Part shown: positions 1 to 9,758 of the stretch, piece after piece
Position numbering within the stretch: the first letter of the stretch is position 1
Layout of the letters: the number at the start of each line of letters is the position of its first letter
Origin: Limnanthes douglasii subsp. nivea
Lineage: Eukaryota > Streptophyta > Magnoliopsida > Brassicales > Limnanthaceae
Assembly: GCA_036936605.1 (NCBI GenBank)
Contig: JAUPFV010000002.1
Location: forward strand, 219,139,046 to 219,203,045
DNA: 64,000 bases
Reading direction: 5' to 3'
Translations under genes and position numbers: made by a program
Notes under the pieces: model-generated
The model's database searches: none
What the model was told of the DNA's origin: nothing
What the model saw: the letters and a program-made list of their open reading frames with translations, nothing else

Positions 1-490
1 GTCCTCTGAAATAAAATTACCTCAAGCTGAACTGTGATGCTTCTTGCCATAAAAATAGTAACTCGGAAGGAGGATTTCTGATCCGTGACCATAATGGAAA
101 CATTGTTAAAGGAGGAACAAATCTATACGGTAAAATGACTTCAATCATGGCCAAGTCACAAGCTCTACTGGATGGTCTGCTTCTTTGCAAAACAATGGTT
201 GGAGCAAGGTTGAAATTGAAATTGACTCTCTACTATTGGTAAACATGGTATCATAAGGAAAGTATCATTTTTGCTTAAATCAGATTCTAATGTGTTGTAG
301 AAGCCTAATCTCTTCTTATATGAACATCTCTTACATTCCAAGGGTCCAAAACCAAGCAATCCATTGGCTTGCAAGATGGACCCTAAAATATAAGATGAGA
401 ACTGAATTTAATCAATTGGAACCATTAAAAGCTACAGTTTTATTAGAAAGTTATAATTTAGCCTACTTTAATTTGGATGTGAGTTCTTGA
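1..490 (+). pseudogene. LINE ORF2 3' end, RNase H domain (fragment)
   Basis: Remnant of the C-terminal RNase H of a plant L1-type LINE, cut by the window edge. Frame 21-242 reads LKLNCDAS, GGFLIRDHNGNIV and SIMAKSQALLDGL, the first strand, GG.iRD and AE.AL-like blocks of the RVT_3/RNase H family; here the usual acidic E is replaced (MAKSQAL). A stop and frameshift follow, and 290-490 reads YIPRVQNQAIHWLARWTL, the end of the domain (R.N..aD.LAR). The same C-terminal block (SRVQNQ...WLARWTL) occurs in the LINE near 63.2 kb, so both are one family. Not functional. Family assignment is firm; the exact 3' boundary is not. Confidence 0.75.
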
Positions 491-1050
491 TTGTTCATTA
501 AACATGGCATTTCCTTTTTAATATCACTAACTGGCAGCAAGCTTTGCTTGACATAACCATCTTTACCTTTAGTTGCAGATTGGTTTGGAAAGATAATGAA
601 GGAGGTGTTTGTATCCTGAAGCAGATTGGTTTGAAACAATAATGAAGGAGATGTTTGTATCCTGAATCAGATTGGTTTGAAAAGATAATGAAGGAGATGT
701 TTGTATCCAGAAGCAGATTGGCAAGCAGAGTTCACGAAGGAGATGCAGAAATCTTGAAGGAAAGAAGAAATGAACTCATAAAGTTGAAGATGAGAAGATA
801 TTTTTTCATTGTCGCTGAGATTGAAATTTTCGTCTAGAGTTTTGAAGAATCTGTTGGTCTTTCTTTAGCCTAGAAGGAGAACTAAAAAAATTTAAATTCC
901 TTTCCTAACATTTAAAGGGAAATTTGAAATTTTTTTCTACTTCCTTTTATTAACCTTTGTTGGCCTAAATTTGGGCCTCAATTGTAATACTTTCAAGCCT
1001 TTTGATTGAGTGTTTAATTAAAATATGGTTTATCTTAAAAAGAAAAGAAA
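491..1050 (+). other. probable LINE 3' UTR
   Basis: Noncoding stretch directly after the RNase H stop. It contains a 46-bp tandem repeat and ends in an A-rich tract (about 1,036-1,050) after a T/A-rich segment, as expected of a LINE 3' UTR and tail. I see no credible gene; the small open frame at 655-837 is a product of the tandem repeat. The end at about 1,050 is inference. Confidence 0.4.
575..720 (+). repeat. 46-bp tandem repeat, 3 copies plus 8 bp
   Basis: Units at 575-620, 621-666 and 667-712 keep an exact 46-bp register, each beginning (g/t)cagattggtttg and ending tgtttgtatcc(t/a)gaa; a fourth starts at 713 and is lost after 8 bp. Units differ by only a few bases, so the expansion is much younger than the LINE fragment it follows. 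Confidence 0.95.
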
Positions 1051-1403
1051 TTAGTGAATCTTAAATAGTAAATATTTAAGTGATATGAATCTTTCCTAAA
1101 AGTACGTAGAAATAAAAATATGGATAATAAATAGATATTATAGGGGATCATTTAAGATATTTAAGCTAGTTTTAGTTTTCTGATATACTATATTTGGTGC
1201 GGTGCAATAATGACATATTATTTTATTAAAGTTTATTATCTATACACAAAATAATTAAAAAGAGAGGAATATAGAAGTTTCTTTTGGAATGTAAAAGTTT
1301 CTTTTATACCTACGTTTACTATGATAGATGACCTACACGAGATTTGCGAAACGTTGGGCCTTATAGAAATTACTTATGACTGTTTAAAATACATATCAAA
1401 AAA
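1051..1403. other. AT-rich intergenic stretch, no gene seen
   Basis: Low-complexity AT-rich sequence; no open frame, domain or terminal repeat recognised. Confidence 0.5.
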
Positions 1404-1480
1404 CCGTTTTAGCTCAGGCAGGAGAACACATAATCTTTAATCCGGTGGCCGGCCGTGGAAATTGATCCCACTTAAAATTG
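1404..1480 (+). pseudogene. tRNA-Lys-like pseudogene or SINE head
   Basis: The stretch follows plant tRNA-Lys: CCGTTTTAGCTCAG at the acceptor/D-arm start including the A-box core TAGCTCAG, ATCTTTAATC at the anticodon arm, then GTGG...CCGTGG and ATCCCAC at the T arm. The ends CCGTTTT and AAAATTG can pair at about 5-6 of 7 positions. The B box is degenerate (AAATTGATCC), the variable region carries about 4 extra bases forming the palindrome GGCCGGCC (1,447-1,454), and the anticodon loop has an extra T. It is therefore a pseudogene or the tRNA-derived head of an old SINE, not an active gene. Confidence 0.45.
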
Positions 1481-1699
1481 TTTGTTGTAGATTCGAAGTT
1501 TGAGACCTTTTTACTTGTTTAGAATAAAGAGTTTTTTATCCTAATAAACAATAAAACCAACTTAAAAACTGCAATGATTTGAAATAATGGAAGAGCAAAC
1601 GCCTCAAAACACATAATTAAGCTCTAGTTATAAAATATTACCATTTATTTCAATTCCTCCAAAAGGAAAACACTTGCATAAAACCTGCAATATCATTAT

Positions 1700-1978
1700 T
1701 CAAACAATAGGAGGTATGAATTTAGCACATTTGGATGGATCTGGACAAGGAATTCCAATGAAAGTACAGGCACATGCTTCGTACGGTTCATCTCTACGAC
1801 CTCGAGTGACACAGCGGGACTGTACTTTGTCGATGGTGGTTCCTGGTGTGCATGAGAGGCAGTTGCTTCTGCATATTCGAGTATCCGGACACGCTCGGTC
1901 GATCAGGTCGAAGGAACAATCTGCATTTGTTTTCGATATCATTGTATTCACTGCGGTGCATGTAAACCAACATTTTGA
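1700..1978 (-). CDS. cysteine-rich open frame, unknown
   Basis: Open frame of about 92 codons from the preceding stop, with internal ATG at codon 13 and a TGA at 1,700-1,702. It encodes 12 cysteines (for example CPDTRICRSNCLSC and CACTFIGIPCPDPSKC), far more than chance in this AT-rich DNA, and its base composition is visibly more GC-rich than its flanks. A GTAAGT-like donor lies upstream on the same strand (about 1,998-2,012). No signal peptide is seen; one could lie on an upstream exon. The cysteine spacing matches no small-peptide family I can name with confidence; defensin-like and Bowman-Birk patterns do not fit. A decayed exon or chance are both possible. Confidence 0.22.
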   Translation of the reverse strand, partial: SKCWFTCTAVNTMISKTNADCSFDLIDRACPDTRICRSNCLSCTPGTTIDKVQSRCVTRGRRDEPYEACACTFIGIPCPDPSKCAKFIPPIV

Positions 1979-2104
1979 TTAGAATCCAAAACTCCCTGGA
2001 TTACTTACGTATACATTTAAACATATATGCTTAAACTACAACCTGCTTAAGAAGATTATTATTATTTTATTTTGAAATATTTATCCTAGACAAGTTACGT
2101 TTTT

Positions 2105-2495
2105 CTGATGAGTTTAAACGCAGTAATGAATAAGCTTTCTAATTTTTGTTATACAAACCTGAAGTGTAGACAATGAATATCAAAAGCAAAGAAAACAAGA
2201 AATTAGGCATAGCCAAAAGATAAGCAAGGGGATATAGAGAAAGAAAGTGAAAAAGTGATATACTTTTTATTAAAATGAATGGAGACTTCTTTTCCACTCT
2301 ATTTATAGTTGTTAAACTGAATGGAGATTTTATTTCCGCTCTATGTATAGTTGTCAATACTTTTTATAAATGTAATTAATGATGAATCAGTTTTCGTATA
2401 CAATAATAATTTTTAAGGGAGGATCGAATATTACATACCTTTTTTACATATGGTTTTGGGTTTAAATTAGAAAATGGTCCCTCGATTATGTATTT
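2105..2495. repeat. direct repeat, copy 1 (pairs with 2,895-3,350)
   Basis: Begins tgatgagtttaaacgcag and runs through the landmarks gcaaagaaaacaagaaatta and ttaagggaggatc to a shared tail, gtttaaattagaaaat. The copy at 2,895-3,350 has the same landmarks in the same order with clear divergence and small indels. The pair brackets an Athila protease fragment. They could be decayed LTRs or an old segmental duplication; no target duplication seen. Confidence 0.75.
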
Positions 2496-2499
2496 TCAT

Positions 2500-2900
2500 A
2501 TAGTCATTCGATTATAAAATCACATATCAACTTTAATCAAAATATATTCTAATATATTTTTAGGAAACATCTGTACCCTTTCTATAATTGATTCCAAATT
2601 TCTTAAAATTAAAAGAGGCAATACTAGCACTTAAGCCACATGAATATTTATCAAAGGCTTAGATGACCCTTTTTACAAGAAATGGTAAAAATTCTTGCAT
2701 CTTTCAGATTTTATGGTAATTTATTCTAGATCATCATGTTGTTGTTAATGCAAATGTCTTAAATTATGTGAATTTTCTTTTGTAGATGTATTTGAAAAAC
2801 TTCATGTATTTAGGCATATGTTTAATCTAAAAAAGACATATTAACTTCAAAGGTGTGACAAAGTTCAAAAAATTTAGAAATTTATCGTTAGAATTTTGTT
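2500..2900 (-). pseudogene. Athila-type protease/gag junction, duplicate fragment
   Basis: Diverged second copy of 4,505-4,937. Shared landmarks include atcaactttaatcaaaa, taaaagaggca, atttaggcatatgttta and atcgttagaattttgtt. Read on the minus strand it corresponds to the end of an Athila gag and the start of its protease, but no frame stays open. It ends exactly where the second direct repeat begins. Confidence 0.6.
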
Positions 2901-3350
2901 ATGAGTTTAAACGCAGTAAAGAATAAGCTTTATAATTTTTGTTATACAAACTTGAATTTTTTGTTATGCAAACCTGAACTGTATACAATAAATATCAAGA
3001 GCAAAGAAAACAAGAAATTAGGCATAACGAAAAGATGAGCAAAAGAAAGTAGAGAAATAGAGTAGTGATATCTTTTTTTGTTAAAATGAATAGAGACTTT
3101 TTTTTGCTCTATTTATAATCGGTAAAGGGAATGAAGATTTTATTTCGGCTTTAATAATACTTTATATAAATGTAATTACTGAATCAGTTTTGGGATACAA
3201 TTATAATATTTAAGGGAGGATCAACTGCGTCAAAAGTGATCAATTATATTATTATCAATATTGATTATATACCTTATATCTTACCTATACTTTTTCTTTG
3301 CGATTCTATGTTTAAATTAGAAAATAGTCCCTCGACTATTTCGTTTTTTT
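2895..3350. repeat. direct repeat, copy 2
   Basis: Partner of 2,105-2,495, spaced about 795 bp. It carries an extra internal partial duplication near 2,940-2,980 (a second ttttgttat(a/g)caaac motif). It ends with the tail gtttaaattagaaaatagtccctcgac also present at 2,460-2,490. Confidence 0.75.
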
Positions 3351-3379
3351 ATAATTTTTTAATTTTAAAATTATCAATT

Positions 3380-3660
3380 AGGATTTCTGAACCTCACAAA
3401 ATCTAAAAATTTAATCTCTAACTTAAAAAATATAAATTTAATCCATCGATTTTGCATTATAAATTTAGTCCTTGACGACTACTTTTTTTCTTGGATTCAT
3501 GGGCTAAATTTATATGAAATCGAAAGACTAAATTTATAGATTTTGCTTAGCGGAAGAGTTAAATTTATAGATTTTGTAAGCCAGATACTAAATTTATAGA
3601 TATTTACAAGTCCATGAACTTCTACCAGTGATTTTGAAATCGAAAGACTAAATAAAAAAA
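3380..3660. repeat. degenerate short-phrase repeat
   Basis: Repeated phrases of the type gactaaatttatagatttt in both orientations, a pattern common in non-autonomous plant DNA elements; similar phrases occur near the MULE end at 56.5 kb. No clean ends or target duplication seen. Confidence 0.4.
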
Positions 3661-4289
3661 CGAATAATTAAAGAACTTCTCCTAATTTAATCATGCGATT
3701 CAATCCAAAATAACTCCAACTAATAATAATATTAAAAAACCACGTTGATATAGTTTTTAGCTTCCAAAAATGTCTAAGTTTTGAATAAAATATACAACAA
3801 AGTGAAGTCACGAGCTTCGACATTTCTTTTAAATAACGTCGAACATGTTCTACCTTATATGAAATAAATATATAAATAAATAATAGAGGAACGATAGATG
3901 TGTCATCCACAAATTTAATGTGATGATCGATAGAGTTAATCTCATTTTTCCGTCATCGTCAAACCCATGATTTTTTTAGTTGTCTCAGCACCAAGAATTT
4001 CTCTTGATTTGCATAACTTAAAGAGATGTTAGTAATAGAAGGACAACTGCTTGGTTCTTTCGAATAGATACTCAATTAACGGGTGAACGTTTTGACTTTA
4101 ACTTAGATGTTTCAGTTATTGATGCTTTATTTTCTAATCTCAAAATCTGAACATCTCATGATTGAAATGATATATTTTTATTACAATTCATATCATGTTT
4201 ATGTTTAATCCTTTTTTTTATCTAGTTAATCATGTACTAATATATTTTTTAAGCAAGGATTATAAAATGGTTTATGTATGCATTCATCA
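3661..4289. other. AT-rich stretch, no gene seen
   Basis: Only short open frames without recognisable motifs on either strand. Probably decayed Athila sequence or flank, but I cannot show it. Confidence 0.4.
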
Positions 4290-4790
4290 TTAGGTGCATC
4301 TACCACATCGATCCAACAACCATCGGCATCTTATGAAGCTACAAAGAATCCAATATGTTAATTTCTACGTGTTCATCACCTCCTCGTATATTCATTTCCC
4401 AGATTCAACATCAATCATAGTCCTAGAAATAGCTAAGAAAAGTCTCCCTCGAATGAGGGGTACATATGTTTCTCCATATCTAAAATTATAAAATAAGCAA
4501 GAAAGAAAAATTTATCAACCTTAATCAAAACATAATCTAATATGCCCTTAGGATATACAAGATATATATCAGCTAACTATAGTGAAATATTTGTACCTTC
4601 CTAATTTCCTATATATTAAAAGAGGCACTAAGTTGATACTAGCGCTTAAGTGAGATAAATATTTATCGAAGGCTAAATTACCATTTTTATAGTGAATAGT
4701 AAAAGTTTTTGAATCTTTCAGCTTTTGTGGTAATTTATCAAAGTTGATACTAGCGCGTGACATTCCTCTGTTAATGTAAATGTATTAAAG
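4290..4790 (-). pseudogene. Athila-lineage aspartic protease (remnant)
   Basis: Minus-strand frames give, in order, LPQKLKDSKTFTI, then SASINLVPLLIYRKLG, then LADIYLVYPKGIL, then YVPLIRGRLFLAISRTMIDV. These are the successive blocks of the Athila/Ty3 protease, which cleaves the Gag-Pol polyprotein (family pattern: PPKLKDPGSF, LGASINLMPLSIYRKLG, LADRS..YP.GI, ILGRPFLATA...ID). The active-site region is altered: the usual D-L-G-A-S reads H-L-S-A-S. Several frameshifts and stops interrupt it. It continues directly from the gag end upstream. Nothing of reverse transcriptase is seen beyond it, so the element is truncated at its 3' side. Confidence 0.75.
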
Positions 4791-4791
4791 T

Positions 4792-6031
4792 CTATGAATT
4801 TCCTTTTGTAAAAAGGATGTCTTTAAGAAATTTTGTGTATTTAGGCATATGTTTAACCAATTTTTCAAAAAGGCATATTAACTTCCAAGTTGTGACAAAG
4901 TTAAGGAAATTAAGAAAATGTATCGTTAGAATTTTGTTTCTTCTTCCGGCTTGGGTAGGGAACTCGTGGTGCATATTTTGAGACCGGAGGAGAATTATGG
5001 GATGCACTTTGAGTGTGATAAAGGTCTGATGCAGGTTTGCTGCGTTCAAGAGAAATGGTTTCGTGACCTTCTGTATTGAAGATACTGTCACGACTATCAC
5101 ATACAAGTCTGTTTCTATTGTGTTGTGGACCTACAATATCGGCAAGCTTGCTACGATTAGATCCAAGACATGTTGTGTTTCTGCTGTTAGGTGGAGATTT
5201 GTTATCAAGTACCGAGCAACATCCAAAACCCACAGTTCTGTCTAGCAAGTTGTTGCTTTGATCATCCACAAAATCATCCCTAAAACCTGCTCCAAAACTG
5301 CACTTTATGAGCCCAAAACCTGCAGTCTTTTCCAGCAAGTTAATGCATCGATTAGCTCCAACACATGTGATGCTCTTATTTTTTATGCTCCGATCAGGTA
5401 CGCTATATGCAGGTAACACCATACTATCAGGTGTATCATTCATTTTATCTAGTGTATCATACAGATCAGGTATAAATGTGTATTTTTTGCCTTGATATGC
5501 AGGATTTATTTATCTTCTTGTTCTCGGGGTGATTGCATTAGCTTGTTTGGGATATTTTATGTGTTTTTGAGCCATGTTCCTTGAAATATCGATGTTATCG
5601 TCAAGTAAAGTTATCCTAATTGAACTTCCAAGTGGATGTTCTTTAGGATTCCTTTGTGATTATGAACCTGATATTTCAAAATTATTTATGCTCGATTCGT
5701 TTCTCTCAAATCGAGTCGTAAAAGATTCAACGAACTTGTTTGTATCCTCTTCAAAGGTTTTTTTCTTCTTCAACTTGTCCAAATCTTCATGTTTCCATAC
5801 ATTTTCGTTGTTCTTCCAAGAAAAGTTTTGATTTTTTGTGCTTCCTACTTGATAATTATTGGAAAAATGAGGTTTGGGCCCATGTTGGAAATTACTCACA
5901 TACCTGACATCTTTGAATTTCATGAGTTGATTTGTTATTGATGGATGATACTCATTGATGTCTGATATTTTAGGTGAGTTCATCTTTAGTTGGTTTATCT
6001 GCTGCTCCAGTGTTTCTATCTTCACTTGCAT
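4792..6031 (-). pseudogene. Athila-lineage Gag, C-terminal half (remnant)
   Basis: Two longer open pieces (5,660-6,031 and 4,910-5,443) and a third (4,792-5,106). The first carries a coiled-coil-like start (IETLEQQINQL) and the Athila Gag phrase NNYQVGSTKNQNFSWKNN. The last has PYPSRKKKQNS followed by FEKLVKHMPKYTKFLKDIL, equivalent to the family's PPPFPQRLKK and EALEQMPSYAKFLKDIL near the Gag-protease junction. The middle piece contains an internal peptide repeat (NLLEKTAGFGL.KCSFG / NLLDRTVGFGCCSV). Gag forms the virus-like particle that packages the element RNA. Broken by frameshifts; non-functional. Confidence 0.7.
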
Positions 6032-6099
6032 GAGAGTCTCATTGTTTATTGTATATATTTTAGACTACTTCTATTTGTTAGATGCGTAGTTGTTGGTAA

Positions 6100-6690
6100 A
6101 TAACAAGTCTAATAATCTGTATGCTTCTTCGAGTGTCTTGTTCATTATATAATATCCATTTATAGTGTTAATCGTCAGTATATTATTTCCTAATAGTCCA
6201 ATATAAGATGTTTAGGATATCATCCATGTCGAGATCTCATGGTGAGGACATTTGTGCAATAATTCTTTATATCGTTACAATGAGTCATACATCGACTCTC
6301 TATTTTGTTGAGCGTAATTGTTGATATCATTTCGAAATTTCACCGATTTCACTGGCGGAAAGTACTTTAATAGAATAGTCGATCTTGTTGATTTAAAAGT
6401 CATGATAAATTTAGACGGTTGTGATTGAAGCCAAACCTTAGCTTTTCCTCTTAAAAAAAGTGGGAATAGTCTCACACGTATTGCATCAGCTGGAACCTTG
6501 GTGTATTTATATGTATCACATAACTTTAGGAAATTAGCTATATGTGTGTTTGGACATTATTCTGATTCTCCGGCGAACACGTTTTACTGAATAATATTGA
6601 TTAACGCGGGTTTGATCTCGAATATGTTGTTATTCTCACGATACATGGAGTGAATCCCGTAAGTGAGAGGTTATCGTAGTCACTCATTTT
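6100..6690 (-). pseudogene. Athila-lineage Gag capsid core (remnant)
   Basis: Matches the Retrotrans_gag domain: FEIKPALINIIQ, HIANFLKLCDTYKY, then DAIRVRLFPLFLRGKAKVWL, then LLKYFPPVKSVKFRNDI and QQNRESMYDS, then after a break LEEAYRLLDLLFTNNYAS. This is the order and spacing of Athila Gag. Interrupted by stops and at least one frameshift near 6,250. The 5' end of the element is missing: an unrelated CCCG-rich repeat starts at 6,741. Confidence 0.8.
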
Positions 6691-6740
6691 TCTTGTATAA
6701 TGAGCTTGTTGTACTGCTAGATTGTTACATTCTCTCCAGA

Positions 6741-6955
6741 CTAGGATGACAATTTTTTCCGAACCCGCGGGTACTCCACCCGAGCCGACCCGATGGGATG
6801 GGTTATGGGTTTTAAAAAAATTCAGCGGATGGATCGTGGGTTTGAAACTTTACTACCCGCCGGGTTCGGGATATGTTATGGGTTTAAGAAATTTTCCACG
6901 GGTACCCAACCGAACCCGACCCATTATGTAATACCCGACGGGTACCAACTAAATT
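6741..6955. mobile_element. CCCG-rich dispersed repeat (hAT-like MITE type)
   Basis: Starts near ctaggatgacaatttttt and is dense in cccgcgggtac, ccgacccg and cgacgggtacc words, giving a locally GC-rich island in AT-rich DNA. Non-autonomous plant elements with this vocabulary are common and often assigned to hAT; that assignment is from general knowledge. The open frame at 6,722-6,931 is a composition artefact. Confidence 0.45.
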
Positions 6956-7560
6956 AATATTATATAAAATAATAAATTATTTAGTATTATTTACTAAACT
7001 TTAAAATAGAGTTATTAATAGTAGTGTTCGTATTCTGTAATACAAAAACCATCTATTATTTGCTAATATATACAATATATTTTGAAAAAATAGTATTTTA
7101 TATTTAAACATTACATTTGATTTTTCAATTTCTTTCTTTTATTTTTTTTGTTTTCTGCAAAACTGATACCGATACTCTCAGTATAGGTCTAATATTATTG
7201 ATTAAATTAAAACAAATTAACATATACCAAAGGGTGAAGCTATTTTCTCCATAAGATTTTTTATTTCCACCATATTTCAAAAAAACCTCCACCTTATTAT
7301 TTCCTCCATAAATGAAATTATCAATTTACCCTTCTTCTAATTTTACTCGAAAAACTCATATTTACCTTCTTCTTTAGCAACCACCCAAACACCATATCTA
7401 CCTTAATATTTTTCCAACAAACTTCTATCCACCATATTTAATTAGCAGATCTTAAATATTGAAGGCTATTTAAATATTAGCAATGAAGAGTTAAACAAAA
7501 TTCACACAAAGGGAAATATGATATTGAAGTCTAATCGGAATAAACCCGATCCATGGTTCA
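6956..7560. other. AT-rich stretch, no gene seen
   Basis: Low-complexity sequence with CT/TTC-rich segments around 7,250-7,440. Nothing recognisable. Confidence 0.4.
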
Positions 7561-7563
7561 CAA

Positions 7564-7686
7564 ATGCCTTGACCATTCAAGGACTTTGAGTTTTAAAGAA
7601 CATAAATTAAACAAACAACACAACAAGATGTCTTGACCATCCAAGAACTTTAGTTTTTTTAACAAAAAACACACAACATAACAATA
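7564..7686. repeat. 64-bp tandem duplication
   Basis: Copies start at 7,564 (atgccttgaccattcaag) and 7,628 (atgtcttgaccatccaag) and run to homologous acaaca-rich ends. Diverged by several substitutions. Lies just 3' of the old aORF stop, probably in its 3' UTR. Confidence 0.7.
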
Positions 7687-7691
7687 TAACC

Positions 7692-9379
7692 TTAGGGCAT
7701 GTTCCATTCGGGTTTTTCATCACCATTGCCTTTCTTCGGAGTTTTGAGTTCAACACTTGAACTCTCACCAACTCCTTCGTTATCTTCAGAATCTTCTCCA
7801 CTTGAGTAGTTGTGCTTGTCGCCATCAGCTATTGTATGGAAAGGAAGGTCGTCATATTCCACAAATCTCCACAAAGGACCAATAGTCCTTTTAGGAAACA
7901 TCTCGTGAAACAGTAAGACCATATTAGATTTAATTCCATCATCTCTTTTCTCCAAAGAGTCCACCACTTCAAAGGCATACTTCTCTATTCCAGCAGCTAT
8001 CAATTCGGCTTTCTTTTTTACTAGAGACGTATTCTCCTTTGTCTTCTTCTTAAGAAGATCCTCCAAGTTGACTTTGTCTTCAAATAAAGTCTTGACAGTT
8101 TTGTCTCTAGCTTCTAGTTGCTCCTTCAGAGCTTTGATTTCATCGTCAGAAAGAAGTTTCCAGTTCAGAATATTTAGTCTGAAGATATTTTTGAGCATCT
8201 TCTAACTTGCGCAGTTTGGTAGCTAAATCTTCATTCTCCTTCTTCAATGATTCTATCCTTTGCTGAGCGAAGAGAGATTGTTCGTCAAGCCTTGATTCTC
8301 TGTAGTCAAGGAAGTTATGATAGTTGTTTGATCCCTCACTTTCCTTTCCAGGTCAACTACCGAAAGGATGTATCCTAAGAGGGAATGACTCAGAGTGTCT
8401 TGTTCGTTTGATATCAAGTATGTCTCAGCATTATGGGTTACAACATTAGTCGAATTGGAAGAACGATAAGGCCCTGCAACGTCATCCTAGTCCACATCAT
8501 TAAAATACATACTAATATTTTGAAACGCATCAAGATTTACTTCTCCATCAGTAGTGGCCTGTTCAGAATAAAGGTTGGGTGGAATTTCTTCTTGAAGAGT
8601 AGGATCAGCAGGAACCGGAGGAGGAAGTTCAGAAGGACGCAGAATTATCTCGGATCCCAAAGTAACTTTCTTCTTCTTTTGAGCTTTTTCATCATTGCTT
8701 GCCTTGCGTTTCTTATCCTTCTTTGTAATTTATGGTGTCTCATCTAATCCACCAGCCTCTTTGACTGTAACTTCGACTGCCTCCAGCAGAGAAGCATTGA
8801 TTCCTCCTTGATTCTCCAAACTGACCTCTTCGGTAATTAGCTAAGGTGGGTCTGTTGTGGATTTCTTCTTTCTCTTGTTCTTCATCTTGTCCGGGTGGCT
8901 AGGGGTTTGACCCTGGAAGGAAGATAGAGTTTGGCGTCCTTCGCCTCAGTTCTCTTTAGGATGACATCTACAGGAGGAGTGGTCAGTTATTCCCAACTGA
9001 GGTCTCTTCTCCCTGTAGCCTTCCACAGGTGAGACCTCACGAAGTTCCCTAAGGTAAAACAGTTGTGGAAACCATTCCCCCATTTCTCCGAAGCCCGTGC
9101 ATTTAACTTAGCACATGTGCTTTGGCTAGCCTCTAGATGGTCTGAAAACTTCTTCGAAAAAATTAAAAGGAGATACAAGTCAGTTCGAAATAACCACATA
9201 GTATTTAAAATACTAAGAGAAATATAAATAAGAATTACCTATAATCTTCTAGTGACTATTCAGTTGGCTTGGATTAGAGTCAACTTTTTTATCTTTTTCC
9301 CATTCTTCCATGTTTCGCTAATGAACAAGAATTGGGTCCTCCGTGGTTTTTCGGACTCTAGTAAGTCATTTACTACCTT
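7692..9379 (-). pseudogene. old aORF-type gene, 3' half (split by Tat insertion)
   Basis: C-terminal half of a gypsy-associated accessory protein related to PF04195 (putative gypsy type transposon). Directly after the insertion point (9,379 downward) the frame reads KVVNDLLESEKPRRTQFLFI and SETWKNGKKIKKL, collinear with IIDDL.EAEKFWKQKFIFI and SRSWENGKMI of the intact-order aORF at 10.4-13.2 kb. A GTAATT donor lies at about 9,234-9,239. 8,987-9,199 matches the next exon (ASEKWGNGFHNCF versus EKEWNNAFHTAFQ). Then come a lysine-rich segment, a coiled coil (7,980-8,330) and an acidic tail (SSGEDSEDNEGVGESSS) ending in a stop at 7,692. Several stops and frameshifts, so a pseudogene. No pol genes of the matching orientation are found nearby, so its parent element is missing or it stood alone. 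Confidence 0.75.
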
Positions 9380-9384
9380 GTAGT
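9380..9384. other. target site duplication, left (gtagt)
   Basis: 5 bp GTAGT immediately before the left LTR, identical to 19,928-19,932. A 5-bp duplication is the standard signature of Ty3/gypsy integrase. Confidence 0.95.
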
Positions 9385-9742
9385 TGATAAGGTTTTGATT
9401 TGCTTAGGTAAATTGCTAGAGAGAAATTCTAGAGATAGAAAGTGTTTAAGAGTTTTTAGAAAGAGAAAACACAAGTACAAATGAGTTTCAAGTAAAAAGT
9501 GTTCAACCTCTTTATTAGATCTGTCTTGTCCTTTATATAAAGGAGCCAATACTTAGTTGAATAACTGAATCTGTTACAAAAACAGATTAATTATTATTTA
9601 GTCCTTACAAATTATGTAAAGTCACAATAGCTTCCTAAAACTTACATCATTCATAAATTAAAGACAAAACTTACACTAATTACAATCAAGTCCCTGAATT
9701 TACATGTTTATAAATAATTCCTAAAAACTCATTTCCATATCA
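9385..9742 (-). repeat. 3' LTR of the Tat element
   Basis: 358 bp, ends TGATAAGG...CCATATCA on the plus strand, TG..CA bounded. Near-identical to 19,568-19,927. Contains a TATATAAAGG-like core near 9,533-9,542. Confidence 0.97.
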
Positions 9743-9758
9743 GAAGCCCCTAGTTCTC
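9743..9758 (-). other. polypurine tract region
   Basis: Read on the minus strand, gaactaggggcttc abuts the 3' LTR start TGATATGG. A short purine run (aggggc) at this position fits the plus-strand primer site, though it is not a long clean tract. Confidence 0.5.

Noticed and set aside
655..837. 60-codon frame in the 46-bp repeat
   Set aside because: Starts inside the tandem repeat and has no homology.
1674..1982. 102-codon plus-strand frame opposite the cysteine-rich frame
   Set aside because: Shadow frame with no motif; the minus-strand frame has the more distinctive composition.
6722..6931. Plus-strand open frame over the CCCG-rich repeat
   Set aside because: Open because of the repeat's GC-rich words; sequence is a dispersed noncoding repeat.
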